From: Clostridium sp. MCC353 | GTDB taxonomy: Bacteria; Bacillota; Clostridia; Lachnospirales; Lachnospiraceae | Length of the DNA: 46,740 nucleotides | Reading direction: 5' to 3' | NCBI RefSeq assembly: GCF_018785315.1 | Contig: NZ_WQPN01000012.1 | Location: forward strand, 1 to 46,740 | Part shown: in pieces, positions 34,316 to 42,420 of the stretch | Position numbering within the stretch: the stretch's first letter is position 1 | Layout: each line of letters opens with the position of its first letter | Program-made: the position numbers and the translations under genes | Notes under the pieces: generated by a model | Database searches by the model: none | Seen by the model: only the letters and a program-made list of their open reading frames with translations | Told to the model about the DNA's origin: nothing

Positions 34316-35818
34316 ATGAAAGCGATTATGGTAATGTTTGATTCATTAAACCGCCACATGCTCTCCAGCTACGGATGTGACTGGACGAAGACGCCGAATT
34401 TCAAGCGGCTGGCGGAGCGGACGGTGGTGTTTGACCAGTGCTATGTGGGCAGTATGCCCTGTATGCCGGCCAGGCGGGAACTTCATACCGGCAGGTATAA
34501 TTTCCTGCACCGGAGCTGGGGCCCTATGGAACCGTTTGACGATTCCATGCCGGAACTTCTCAAAAATAACGGGGTGTATACCCATTTAGCCAGCGATCAC
34601 TGGCATTACTGGGAAGAAGGCGGGGCAAACTATCATACGAAGTACAATTCCTATGAGTGGGCCAGAGGACAGGAAGGGGACGGCTGGAAGGGCTATCTGC
34701 CGGACTTCCCTATTCCCGAGTGCATCGACGGAAAGCCGGGGCTTTGGGGAAGACAGGACTGGGTGAACCGCCTTTACATGCAGAAGGAAGAGGATCAGCC
34801 CATTGCGGTCACATTTAAAAACGGATTGGAATTTATAGAAAGTAACCACGGGGAGGACAACTGGTTTTTACAGCTGGAAGCATTTGATCCCCATGAACCA
34901 TTTTACAGCCAGGAGAATTATAAAGAACTTTATGCAGACGGATATGACGGCCCGGTATTTGACTGGCCGGCTTACCACAAGATCCGGGAGACGCCGGAGC
35001 AGGTGAAACACTGCATCAATGAGTATGCGGCGGTGCTGTCCATGTGCGACCACTATCTGGGAAAAGTCATTGACATGATGGACGAACATAACATGTGGGA
35101 GGATACCATGCTGATCGTCAATACGGATCACGGTTTCCTTTTGAGCGAGCACGACTGGTGGGGCAAGGTGATGATGCCGTTTTACAATGAAATCGCTCAC
35201 ATTCCTCTGTTCATCTGGGACCCCAGATGCAAAAAGAAGGGGGAAAGAAGAAATTCCCTGGTGCAGACCATCGATTTATGTCCCACACTTTTGGAGTATT
35301 TCCATGTGGAGATTCCAAAAGACGTGATGGGCAAATCCCTGGCGGATGTGATCAGCAGGGATGAACCGGTGAGGGAATACGCGCTGTTCGGAATGCATGG
35401 ATGCCATGTGAACATCACCGACGGACACTATGTCTATATGAGAGCCTGTGATACCGGAGTGGAGCACAACAATGAAAATCTCAGCAACTACACCCTGATG
35501 CCGGTTCATATGAAGGAAAGCTTTGACCGGGATGAACTGCTGAACATGGAACTGGTGGACGGATTTTCCTTCACAAAAGGAATGAAGGTATTATCGGTTC
35601 CGGGAACGGAGAAGATCCCCACCATGGGATTCCCGCCGTCTTCCCTCTATGACGGAGGCCACATGCTATTTGATGTGATAAATGACCCGGGCCAGCAGCA
35701 CCCTCTCGATGATCCGGAGAATGAAGAGCGGATGATCCGCAGCATGATCCGTCTCATGGAGGAAAATGACGCGCCTAAGGAACAGTATATCCGTTTGGGA
35801 CTGGACCGGTTCAGGTGA
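34316..35818 (+). CDS. Type I sulfatase, Cys-type, cytoplasmic
   Basis: A 500-residue alkaline-phosphatase-superfamily sulfatase. The signature is Cys49-x-Pro51-x-Arg53 in SMPCMPARRELHTGRYN, whose Cys would become formylglycine. Metal-binding residues are seen at MFDSLNRH near the N-terminus and in IVNTDHGFLLSEHDWWGK. There is no signal peptide, so it acts in the cytoplasm on an imported sulfated compound. No sulfatase-maturing enzyme is in the window, so one must be elsewhere. AAGGAG is well placed. It lies inside the nucleoside operon between transporter and deaminase, and its natural substrate is not obvious. Confidence 0.87.
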   Translation: MKAIMVMFDSLNRHMLSSYGCDWTKTPNFKRLAERTVVFDQCYVGSMPCMPARRELHTGRYNFLHRSWGPMEPFDDSMPELLKNNGVYTHLASDHWHYWEEGGANYHTKYNSYEWARGQEGDGWKGYLPDFPIPECIDGKPGLWGRQDWVNRLYMQKEEDQPIAVTFKNGLEFIESNHGEDNWFLQLEAFDPHEPFYSQENYKELYADGYDGPVFDWPAYHKIRETPEQVKHCINEYAAVLSMCDHYLGKVIDMMDEHNMWEDTMLIVNTDHGFLLSEHDWWGKVMMPFYNEIAHIPLFIWDPRCKKKGERRNSLVQTIDLCPTLLEYFHVEIPKDVMGKSLADVISRDEPVREYALFGMHGCHVNITDGHYVYMRACDTGVEHNNENLSNYTLMPVHMKESFDRDELLNMELVDGFSFTKGMKVLSVPGTEKIPTMGFPPSSLYDGGHMLFDVINDPGQQHPLDDPENEERMIRSMIRLMEENDAPKEQYIRLGLDRFR

Positions 35819-35835
35819 GGAAAGGCGGAAGAAAG

Positions 35836-37128
35836 ATGAAGATAAGATTTTATAATGCCCGGATTATGACCATGGACGGCGGATGCGCCGTGACGGAAGG
35901 GGAAGTCTGGACGGACGGAACCAGGATCAGCTATGTGGGGCCGGCAAAGGCCGGGGCGGAAGAAATGAATTTTGACCGGGAAATCGACGCCCGCGGCAAT
36001 CTGATCATGCCCGGATTCAAGGATGCCCACACCCATTCCGGCATGACCTTCCTGCGTTCCAGCGCGGACGACCTGCCTCTGGAAGAATGGCTGAATAAAC
36101 AGGTGTTTCCGCTGGAAGCAAAGCTCTGCGGGGAAGATGTGTACCATCTTTCCAAACTGGCCATACTGGAGTATCTGACCAGCGGGATCACGGCTAATTA
36201 CGACATGTATTTCTTCCCGGACCAGATCGCCCGGGCTTCCATAGAGATGGGATTCAGGACGGCCCTGTGCTGCCCGATCACATCATTTTCAGGGGAAACG
36301 GCCAAAACGGTGGAAGAAAACTTCTTAAAATATAATACTTACCATGAGTTAATCAGCTACACCCTGGGCTTTCATGCGGAATATACGGCGGAAACGCCGC
36401 TGCTGGAAGAGATCGCGAAGCTTTCACAGAAGTATCATGCCCCTGTGTTTAACCATAATTCCGAGACTGTGGATTCGGTGGAGCAGTGTATAAAACGGAG
36501 CGGCATGACGCCTACGGTATTTTTAAACAGCCTGGGAATGTTTGAATATGGAGGCGGAGGATACCACTGTGTCCATATGACGGAAGAGGATTTGGCTGTA
36601 TTCGCAGAAAAGAAGCTGACCGCGGTTACGAATCCGGGGTCCAATGTGAAACTGGCCAGCGGGATCGCGCCTATCAAGCGGATGCTGGAGCTGAATATCC
36701 CAGTTGCCATCGGAACCGACGGCCCGGCCAGCAATAACTGCCTGGATATGTTCCGTGAGATGTTTTTGGTGACAGGACTTGCCAAGATCCGGGAAAATGA
36801 CGCCTCCGCCGTGGAGGCCGGTTCGGTGCTCACCATGGCCACTGTGAACGGGGCGGGCGCTATGGGCCTAACGGACTGCGATGTGCTGGCGCCTGGGAAA
36901 TTGGCGGACTTGATCATGATAGATCTGCACCAGCCCAATATGCAGCCGCTTAACAATATCGCAAAAAATGTGGTGTACAGCGGCAGCAAGGCCAATGTGA
37001 AGCTGACTATGGTTAACGGGAAGATTCTCTATGAGAACGGGGAGTTCTTTGTAGGGGAGGAGCCGGAAGACATTTATGGGAAGGCGAATGAGATTGTGAA
37101 GAAGCTGATGAAGAATACGGGATGTTAG
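35836..37128 (+). CDS. Amidohydrolase, 5-methylthioadenosine/S-adenosylhomocysteine (adenosine) deaminase type
   Basis: A 430-residue metal-dependent amidohydrolase of the MTA/SAH deaminase group. Metal and catalytic residues are seen as the His-x-His in DAHTHSGM, a His in GFHAEYT, the HxxE region NHNSETVDS, a further His-rich strand and the Asp in GTDGPASNN. The start MKIRFYNARIMTMDGG fits the family's first strand; a GTG at 35815 overlapping the sulfatase stop is an alternative start. Related enzymes deaminate adenosine, 5'-deoxyadenosine, MTA or SAH to the inosine form, which matches the 6-oxopurine-type phosphorylase of the same operon. It is the last gene before the terminator. Confidence 0.88.
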   Translation: MKIRFYNARIMTMDGGCAVTEGEVWTDGTRISYVGPAKAGAEEMNFDREIDARGNLIMPGFKDAHTHSGMTFLRSSADDLPLEEWLNKQVFPLEAKLCGEDVYHLSKLAILEYLTSGITANYDMYFFPDQIARASIEMGFRTALCCPITSFSGETAKTVEENFLKYNTYHELISYTLGFHAEYTAETPLLEEIAKLSQKYHAPVFNHNSETVDSVEQCIKRSGMTPTVFLNSLGMFEYGGGGYHCVHMTEEDLAVFAEKKLTAVTNPGSNVKLASGIAPIKRMLELNIPVAIGTDGPASNNCLDMFREMFLVTGLAKIRENDASAVEAGSVLTMATVNGAGAMGLTDCDVLAPGKLADLIMIDLHQPNMQPLNNIAKNVVYSGSKANVKLTMVNGKILYENGEFFVGEEPEDIYGKANEIVKKLMKNTGC

Positions 37129-37131
37129 AGT

Positions 37132-37282
37132 GTGTTCGAAAATTACTTTCTGGCAGCTGTGCGTCACAGTTTGTGGGTGATTTGTTCCTAACGAGGGAGG
37201 CGTAGCGGGCTACGTTGACCGAATTCGGGCAAATCTCCCGCAAAGTGGGGCGTGCAGATGACGGAAATGAATTTTCAAACAC
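37132..37282. repeat. 151-bp cruciform (MITE-like) element
   Basis: An imperfect inverted repeat with arms of about 55 nt: the left starts GTGTTCGAAAATT, and the right, read on the minus strand, starts GTGTTTGAAAATT. The arms share blocks such as TTTG-GGG-GATTTG. The centre carries the perfect hairpin CGTAGC-GG-GCTACG. It has no coding potential. A partial tip lies at 34239-34262. From 37129 to 37521 nothing else but a terminator is seen. Confidence 0.7.
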
Positions 37283-37340
37283 AATATAGAATAGGGTATC
37301 AGAAAAATTAGCAAGAAATAAGCAAGATTTTACATAAAGG

Positions 37341-37377
37341 CGCCGTTGGCTAATGATAGAAGCTGTCGGCGTTTTTT
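37341..37377 (+). terminator. Terminator of the nucleoside operon
   Basis: CGCCG (37341-37345) pairs with CGGCG (37367-37371), with a partly paired GGCT/AGCT inside, and six T follow. Confidence 0.7.
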
Positions 37378-37521
37378 CTGTCCTTCATTATACTAAACCA
37401 CAACATTGCCAAATTCAATCATGCGTGCTTTGCTAAGTTGACTTTTTGGGAAAATTGGATATACTATAGTAAAGTACACAATCGATGAAAAATTTGCGTG
37501 TGGTTTAATAGAGGTAAGACA

Positions 37522-38130
37522 ATGCTTGATGAAAAAATGATAGACGTTGTTAGGAATGCTTTTTCCAAACACGATTATATAATGACAACAGCCCAACTTG
37601 ATTCCTACAGAATTTACTATGCTGATATTCAGCAGCTATTAAACGAGGGCTTTATTGAAAAAATCAAACGGGGCTATTATCATTGGGTAGAAACCTACGA
37701 TGAACAGGAGATTAAAATTATTAACCGTCTATTCCCCGATGCGGTGCTTTGTATGGAAACTGCCCTCTTTTACTACCAGTACAGCGACCGCAATCCTGCC
37801 GAGTGGAATATTACGATTGATAAAAATGTCTCCAGAAGCCGTACAAAGATTGACTATCCCTTTGTAAAAGCATACCGGGTTGAACCGTTTCTAGTGCCTC
37901 TTGGCGAAACGAAAGGCACTATTAACTTTGTCGATGTCCGTATCTATGACCGTGACCGCACCATTTGCGATGTACTTCGGAACATGAACAAAATGGACAG
38001 AGAGATTTTTAATAAGGCAATACAAGGTTATGTAAGAGATCCGAAAAAAAATATACCGAATCTTATGGAGTATGCGATGGTATTGCGTGTGCAAAAGCGT
38101 GTGAAAGAATTGATTGGAGTGTGGTTGTGA
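37522..38130 (+). CDS. AbiEi-type antitoxin (orphan)
   Basis: A 202-residue protein with an N-terminal winged-helix domain (FSKHDYIMTTAQLDSYRIYYADIQQLLNEGFIEKIKRGYYHW) and the AbiEi C-terminal domain (FPDAVLCMETALFYYQYSDRN, FVDVRIYDRDRTICDVLRN). AbiEi autoregulates and counteracts the AbiEii nucleotidyltransferase toxin (type IV toxin-antitoxin). GAGG precedes ATG 37522. Its A/T-rich codon use differs from the neighbours, which suggests transfer. The toxin that should follow is reduced to a 13-codon stub, so this is a solitary antitoxin. Confidence 0.83.
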   Translation: MLDEKMIDVVRNAFSKHDYIMTTAQLDSYRIYYADIQQLLNEGFIEKIKRGYYHWVETYDEQEIKIINRLFPDAVLCMETALFYYQYSDRNPAEWNITIDKNVSRSRTKIDYPFVKAYRVEPFLVPLGETKGTINFVDVRIYDRDRTICDVLRNMNKMDREIFNKAIQGYVRDPKKNIPNLMEYAMVLRVQKRVKELIGVWL

Positions 38131-38171
38131 TGGCTGACGCAGCGGCATCTGTTAAAGCCCCCCAATTATGA
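38130..38171 (+). pseudogene. Stub of an AbiEii toxin gene
   Basis: An ATG overlapping the antitoxin stop (TGATG) opens a 13-codon frame, MADAAASVKAPQL, then TGA. The AASVKA segment resembles the start of AbiEii toxins, and the overlap is the usual arrangement of the pair. The rest of the toxin (about 300 residues) is missing; a short unrelated frame follows. The length and pattern are small, so this is an inference. Confidence 0.4.
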
Positions 38172-38248
38172 GCAACAGGATTCTAAGCAGAAATCTGGCT
38201 GATATTCGTGATTAAAAACTTGAAGGAGCGCTCTAAATGGAGTATACT

Positions 38249-38290
38249 AAAACTGTCTTTGCTGTGAAAAACGGCAAAGGCAGTTTTATT
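38249..38290 (+). terminator. Terminator after the antitoxin gene
   Basis: AAAACTG-CTTTGC-GT pairs with AC-GCAAAG-CAGTTTT (38249-38287) with two mismatches; the 3' arm ends in TTTT and ATTG follows. Confidence 0.7.
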
Positions 38291-38333
38291 GTTATGTTAT
38301 CAGGAACGGATATTCTGCGAATGAAGAAACGTT

Positions 38334-38363
38334 GTAACAATTCAGATAGGTCTGAACTGTTAC
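38334..38363. repeat. GTAACAGTTC palindrome, copy 2
   Basis: GTAACAATTCAGA / TCTGAACTGTTAC, 13-bp arms with one mismatch and a 4-nt loop (TAGG). It is a close relative of the palindrome after recX at 3483-3512, in an unrelated setting. Confidence 0.6.
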
Positions 38364-38392
38364 GAAACGTTCTATAAAAAGACAAGATACTG

Positions 38393-38472
38393 TTCATAAC
38401 TAGTATGAATCAGTAAGGCATTTAATATGGATCATACTAGCCAGAAACGCGTTTTGAATCAGAAACGCGTTT
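38393..38472. promoter_or_regulatory. Cluster of palindromes before the PrpR-like regulator
   Basis: TTCATA-ACTAG-TATGAA (38393-38409) and a half copy TCATACTAG (38432-38440), which can pair with CTAGTATGA at 38400-38408, then two identical palindromes AAACGCGTTT at 38445-38454 and 38463-38472, 18 nt apart. They lie 20-100 nt before the start of the regulator and are candidate operator or promoter elements. The last pair followed by TT could alternatively be a terminator. Confidence 0.5.
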
Positions 38473-38493
38473 TTAGAAAGGAACACAGGAAAA

Positions 38494-40410
38494 GTGGCAG
38501 GAATTGCATTTTTTGCGCCGGATCAGCAGGTTTATGACAGGGCAAGGGAGATTCTGGCTGAGAATCCGGGGCACATCACGGTTTTGAAGATGACGGAGGG
38601 CGGCGAGGATGCTGTTACAGAAGCCAGGAAAGCGGTATCGGACGGGATTAACATTATCATAGCCAGGGGCCGCCAGGCCAGCCTGATCCGCCAGTATACC
38701 AACATTTCCGTTGTGGATATTACTCTGACCGCCCAGGAGATCGGTATTTTAATAAGGGATATGAAGAAAAAGATTGGCAAGGATTACCCCAGGATCGGTC
38801 TGGTGGGCAATTCACAGATGTTTTGTGATACCACCCATCTGGGGGAACTGTTCGATGCGGATTTGCGGAAATATCCCCTGGACGAGGGATATAACTTCCA
38901 GCAGATGGTGGAACTTGCCATTGAGGAGAAAGTAGACGCGATCATAAGCGGGGCCAATGTGCTGGATTATGTGAAGGACCGCAATATCGTCACGGGATAT
39001 TTTAATTCTACGGGAGAATCCGTCCGCAATTCCATCAACCAGGCGGAAGCCCTTTACCGGGTCAGCGAGGTGGAGCGGAATAACTATGTCCATTTTACAT
39101 CCATTTTGGAAAGCGCTATTAATGGGCTGATCCAGGTTAATAAAAAAGGGGAAGTCACCGTAATTAATCATGCCATGGAACTGATGCTGAGAAAGTCCGT
39201 GACGGATGTAGTGGGGAAAAAGATTACATCGGTTCTTGACGGTCTGGACAGCAACGCTGTGAAACGGGTATTGAAAAGCCCGAAGGAAAGCTATGCCACC
39301 TTTGTTAAAATTGGAAATGAGAACATGGTTGTGCTTATGATTCCTGTGGTGATTGCTGAGGAAGTGGACGGAGCCATCATTTCCTGCAATAAGGTGAACC
39401 GTTCCTCCGGTTTCAATGAAACAAAGCAGATGCAGGACCAGTATCTGCGCGGTTATGTGGCCCGCAATACCTTTGAGAGCCTGGAGCCGCTGACCAGAGG
39501 AATGCCGGAAACCATAGAAATGGCCAAGTGCTATGCGCTGTCCACCAGCCCCATTCTGATAAAAGGGGAATCCGGGGATGAAAGGGAAGAGATCGCCCAG
39601 GCCATACACAACCACAGCATGAGGAAATCAGGGCCTTATATCTCGGTAAATATTGCCGGTCTTTCGGATGAAGCCCAGATCGACCTGTTATTTGGAAAGC
39701 GGTTTTTAAACCCTGACTCCAAAGACCGCACCCAGGGAGCGCTGATGGCCGCCGCCAATGGTACGTTGGTCATTCACGCCCTGGATAAGATGGGGGTGAG
39801 AACCCAGTTTTTTGTAAATAATATCATTCAGAACAACACACTCATCTATAATGACTTGGAACGGATTCAGGATGTCAACACGAGGATCATCGGCGCCTGC
39901 ACCAAAGATCTGTATCTGCTGGTGGAAAAGACGCTGTTTCGGGATGATCTTTACTATATCTTTCATTCGCTCACCCTGGTGATCCCTCCCCTGCGGAAGA
40001 GAAAGACGGATATGGAGCGTTTGATCGATATTTATATACCCAGATATATTGAAAAATACTCCAAGTTCCATGTATTTACAGCAGGGGCCAAACGGGTTAT
40101 GCTCCAATACAGCTGGGAGGGCAACCGGGTTCAGTTAGAGCGTTTCTGTGAACGGCTGATTCTGACGGCTGGTAAACGGACGATCACGGATAATTATGTG
40201 ACCCTGCTCCTGGATCAGCTATATGGGCATCACGAAAACAAGGAAAAGGATGAGATGAAACAGGCAGCGCCGGCTTATGAAGATTCCTACGAGGAGCTGA
40301 TCAGAAATACCTTGAGGAAATATAACGGCAATAAGGGCCTGACGGCAAAAGCGCTCCATATCAGCACCACTACATTGTGGCGGAAGATGAAAAAATATAA
40401 TATTGATTAA
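38494..40410 (+). CDS. PrpR-like Fis-family regulator with degenerate AAA+ domain
   Basis: A 638-residue protein built like sigma-54 activators: a PrpR_N sensor domain (about residues 5-180), a PAS domain (about 205-300, ILESAINGLIQVNKKGEVTVINHAMELM), an AAA+ domain (about 330-560) and a Fis-type HTH at the C-terminus (GLTAKALHISTTTLWRKMKKYN). The ATPase motifs are lost: Walker A reads G358ESGDERE (no Lys), the GAFTGA loop that touches sigma-54 is absent, and the Walker B strand reads LVIHALDKM instead of LFLDE. It thus probably does not activate sigma-54 promoters but acts as an allosteric DNA-binding protein. The start is GTG at 38494. It may control the downstream genes. Confidence 0.85.
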   Translation: MAGIAFFAPDQQVYDRAREILAENPGHITVLKMTEGGEDAVTEARKAVSDGINIIIARGRQASLIRQYTNISVVDITLTAQEIGILIRDMKKKIGKDYPRIGLVGNSQMFCDTTHLGELFDADLRKYPLDEGYNFQQMVELAIEEKVDAIISGANVLDYVKDRNIVTGYFNSTGESVRNSINQAEALYRVSEVERNNYVHFTSILESAINGLIQVNKKGEVTVINHAMELMLRKSVTDVVGKKITSVLDGLDSNAVKRVLKSPKESYATFVKIGNENMVVLMIPVVIAEEVDGAIISCNKVNRSSGFNETKQMQDQYLRGYVARNTFESLEPLTRGMPETIEMAKCYALSTSPILIKGESGDEREEIAQAIHNHSMRKSGPYISVNIAGLSDEAQIDLLFGKRFLNPDSKDRTQGALMAAANGTLVIHALDKMGVRTQFFVNNIIQNNTLIYNDLERIQDVNTRIIGACTKDLYLLVEKTLFRDDLYYIFHSLTLVIPPLRKRKTDMERLIDIYIPRYIEKYSKFHVFTAGAKRVMLQYSWEGNRVQLERFCERLILTAGKRTITDNYVTLLLDQLYGHHENKEKDEMKQAAPAYEDSYEELIRNTLRKYNGNKGLTAKALHISTTTLWRKMKKYNID

Positions 40411-40444
40411 AATGCCGTTTATGCGGCGGAATGTGAGGAAACGT

Positions 40445-40969
40445 ATGAAAAAGGTAGAAGATTATGTGAGAAGCATACCGGATTTTCCGGAGCCGGGGAT
40501 CATTTTCAGGGATGTAACAACAATTTTACAGGATGCGGACGGGCTTCATCTGGCCATCGACGGCATTCTGGATAAACTGAAAGATACGGATTATGATGTG
40601 GTGGTAGGGCCGGAATCCAGAGGGTTTATCTTCGGCGTGCCGGTAGCTTACGCGGCTCACAAAGCGTTCGTTCCCGTGCGCAAACAGGGCAAACTGCCTT
40701 GCGAGACCATTTCCATGGAATATGACCTGGAGTATGGCAGCGCGGTCATTGAGATGCATAAGGACGCAATTAAAAAGGGCCAGAGGGTCGTGATTGTAGA
40801 CGATTTGATCGCCACGGGAGGAACCATTGAGGCCATCATCAAACTGATCGAGAAGCTGGGCGGAGTTGTGGTGAAAATCTGTTTTGTAATGGAACTTGCG
40901 GGGCTTAACGGCAGAGAAAAACTGGCCGGATATCCGGTGGAATCCGTGATCACATACGAAGGAAAATAA
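40445..40969 (+). CDS. apt: Adenine phosphoribosyltransferase
   Basis: A 174-residue enzyme that converts adenine and PRPP to AMP. Seen: VRSIPDFPEPGIIFRDVT at the N-terminus, VVVGPESRGFIFGVPVAY, RKQGKLPCETISMEYDLEYGS (flexible loop) and the PRPP motif VVIVDDLIATGGT. GAGGAA lies before ATG 40445; the frame is open from 40403 and overlaps the previous gene. It lies 34 nt behind the PrpR-like regulator, so both are probably co-transcribed. Together with the nucleoside operon it offers purine-base salvage, although it uses adenine rather than the 6-oxopurine of the phosphorylase. Confidence 0.95.
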   Translation: MKKVEDYVRSIPDFPEPGIIFRDVTTILQDADGLHLAIDGILDKLKDTDYDVVVGPESRGFIFGVPVAYAAHKAFVPVRKQGKLPCETISMEYDLEYGSAVIEMHKDAIKKGQRVVIVDDLIATGGTIEAIIKLIEKLGGVVVKICFVMELAGLNGREKLAGYPVESVITYEGK

Positions 40970-40989
40970 CAGACAGGATGGGGGATCTT

Positions 40990-42420
40990 ATGGAGGAATT
41001 AGTATTTGGCAGTCCAAAAGAATCAGGAGTGCCTTCCGGGGCGGTGCTGTCCTGCCTGAAACGCCTGGCAGAACAGAATGTGCCTTTGCACAGCCTGCTG
41101 CTGTACAGAAAGGGAAAGGTGATTACAGAAGCCTATTCTTTTCCCTATGAAAAACACAGTCTGCACCGGATGTATTCCATCACGAAAAGTTTTACGTCTT
41201 TGGCGGTGGGGCTTTTGGCAGATAAGGGCCTGATAGGGCTCGATGATCCTGTCATCAAGTATTTTGAGGAATATCTTCCTCAAACGGTGCACCCCTGGCT
41301 GGCGTCCATGACCATACGGGATATGCTGGAGATGAAAACCTGCCATGAGGGCACCACTTACAAAAAGGATCTGACGAAAAACTGGGTGGAGAGCTTCTTT
41401 ATCACGGAGCCGGATCACAGGCCGGGAACCATTTTTTCCTATGATACGTCCTCGGCCCATACCCTCTGCGCTCTGGTGGAAAAGCTGACCGGAATGGAGC
41501 TTCTGGAATTCTTAAAGGGTGAATGTCTGAATGAGATAGGATTTTCAGCGGAATCTTATGTTAAAAAAGATCCCTTCGGCGTTTCCATAGGAGGCAGCGG
41601 CCTGATGGCAACGCCCATGGATCTGCTGAAAACAGGCATTCTGCTCCTGCGTCAGGGAGAATACGGGGGACGGCAGATTTATCCCAAATGGTATCTGGAG
41701 GAAGCGGTCAAATGCCAAACGCAGACCGCAGGTTCCAGAAATTGTGAAGATGAACGCCAGGGTTACGGATACCAGTTTTGGCAGTTCCGCCATGGCTGTT
41801 TTGGATGTTACGGCATGGGGGGGCAGTTTGTGCTCTGCTGTCCCCAGCAGGAGCTGGTCTGCGTTACCACGGCGGATACGCTGGCTGTAACAGGAGGCCA
41901 CCAACAGGTTCTGGATGCTGTGTTTGACTGCATTTTTCCGTATCTGGATATGGAGGAAGACGGAAAAGAAGGGGAACTGGAAGAATATTTGGCCCGGCTT
42001 TCCATGCCTCCGGTTGAAAATAAGAAAATTCCCGCGTCCGCCTGGGAGAAAGCGGAAGGTTTATATGAATCCGTAAAAGAAGGCGGTTATTTTAAGAATA
42101 TGGGATTCTCTTTCTCTGAGGACAAAAGCAGAGGACGGCTGCGCTACTCCTGTGAACAGGGAGAAGGGGTTCTGGAATTTGGTATGGGGGTTTGGGTCTG
42201 TTCGGAATTTCCCTTTTACGGCCAGTCATATGCGGCCAGCGGAGGATGGACGGAGGATGGAGACCTCATGATTAAAATCCAGATCACAGGGGAGGATTCC
42301 AGCTCTGTTTCCATACAGGCGGCTTTCTTTGAAGGCGGTTTAACGGCTTTCATGAAGAGCACGGGAGAGAATGTTTTTCTCGAATTTTCCGGCTTTTTTG
42401 AAGGAAAAGTAAAATCTTAG
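40990..42420 (+). CDS. Beta-lactamase-fold serine hydrolase
   Basis: A 476-residue protein of the class C beta-lactamase/esterase family. The SxxK nucleophile is in YSITKSFTSL and the Tyr of the YxN-like motif in SYDTSSAHT; a GGSGLMATPMDLLKTGILLL segment is typical of the family. An extra C-terminal domain (about residues 345-476) is beta-rich and unassigned. There is no signal peptide, so it acts in the cytoplasm, more probably as an esterase or peptidase than as a resistance enzyme. ATG 40990 is preferred over ATG 40978 because GGGGGA is then properly spaced. Confidence 0.85.
   Translation: MEELVFGSPKESGVPSGAVLSCLKRLAEQNVPLHSLLLYRKGKVITEAYSFPYEKHSLHRMYSITKSFTSLAVGLLADKGLIGLDDPVIKYFEEYLPQTVHPWLASMTIRDMLEMKTCHEGTTYKKDLTKNWVESFFITEPDHRPGTIFSYDTSSAHTLCALVEKLTGMELLEFLKGECLNEIGFSAESYVKKDPFGVSIGGSGLMATPMDLLKTGILLLRQGEYGGRQIYPKWYLEEAVKCQTQTAGSRNCEDERQGYGYQFWQFRHGCFGCYGMGGQFVLCCPQQELVCVTTADTLAVTGGHQQVLDAVFDCIFPYLDMEEDGKEGELEEYLARLSMPPVENKKIPASAWEKAEGLYESVKEGGYFKNMGFSFSEDKSRGRLRYSCEQGEGVLEFGMGVWVCSEFPFYGQSYAASGGWTEDGDLMIKIQITGEDSSSVSIQAAFFEGGLTAFMKSTGENVFLEFSGFFEGKVKS

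Noticed and set aside
38494-40410. Annotation as a working sigma-54 activator
   Set aside because: Walker A, GAFTGA and Walker B motifs are lost, and no -24/-12 promoter (GG-N10-GC) was noticed in front of apt or the following genes.
40990-42420. Beta-lactam resistance gene
   Set aside because: The SxxK fold is shared with many esterases and peptidases. The protein has no signal peptide and sits in a sugar/purine context, so resistance is not supported.
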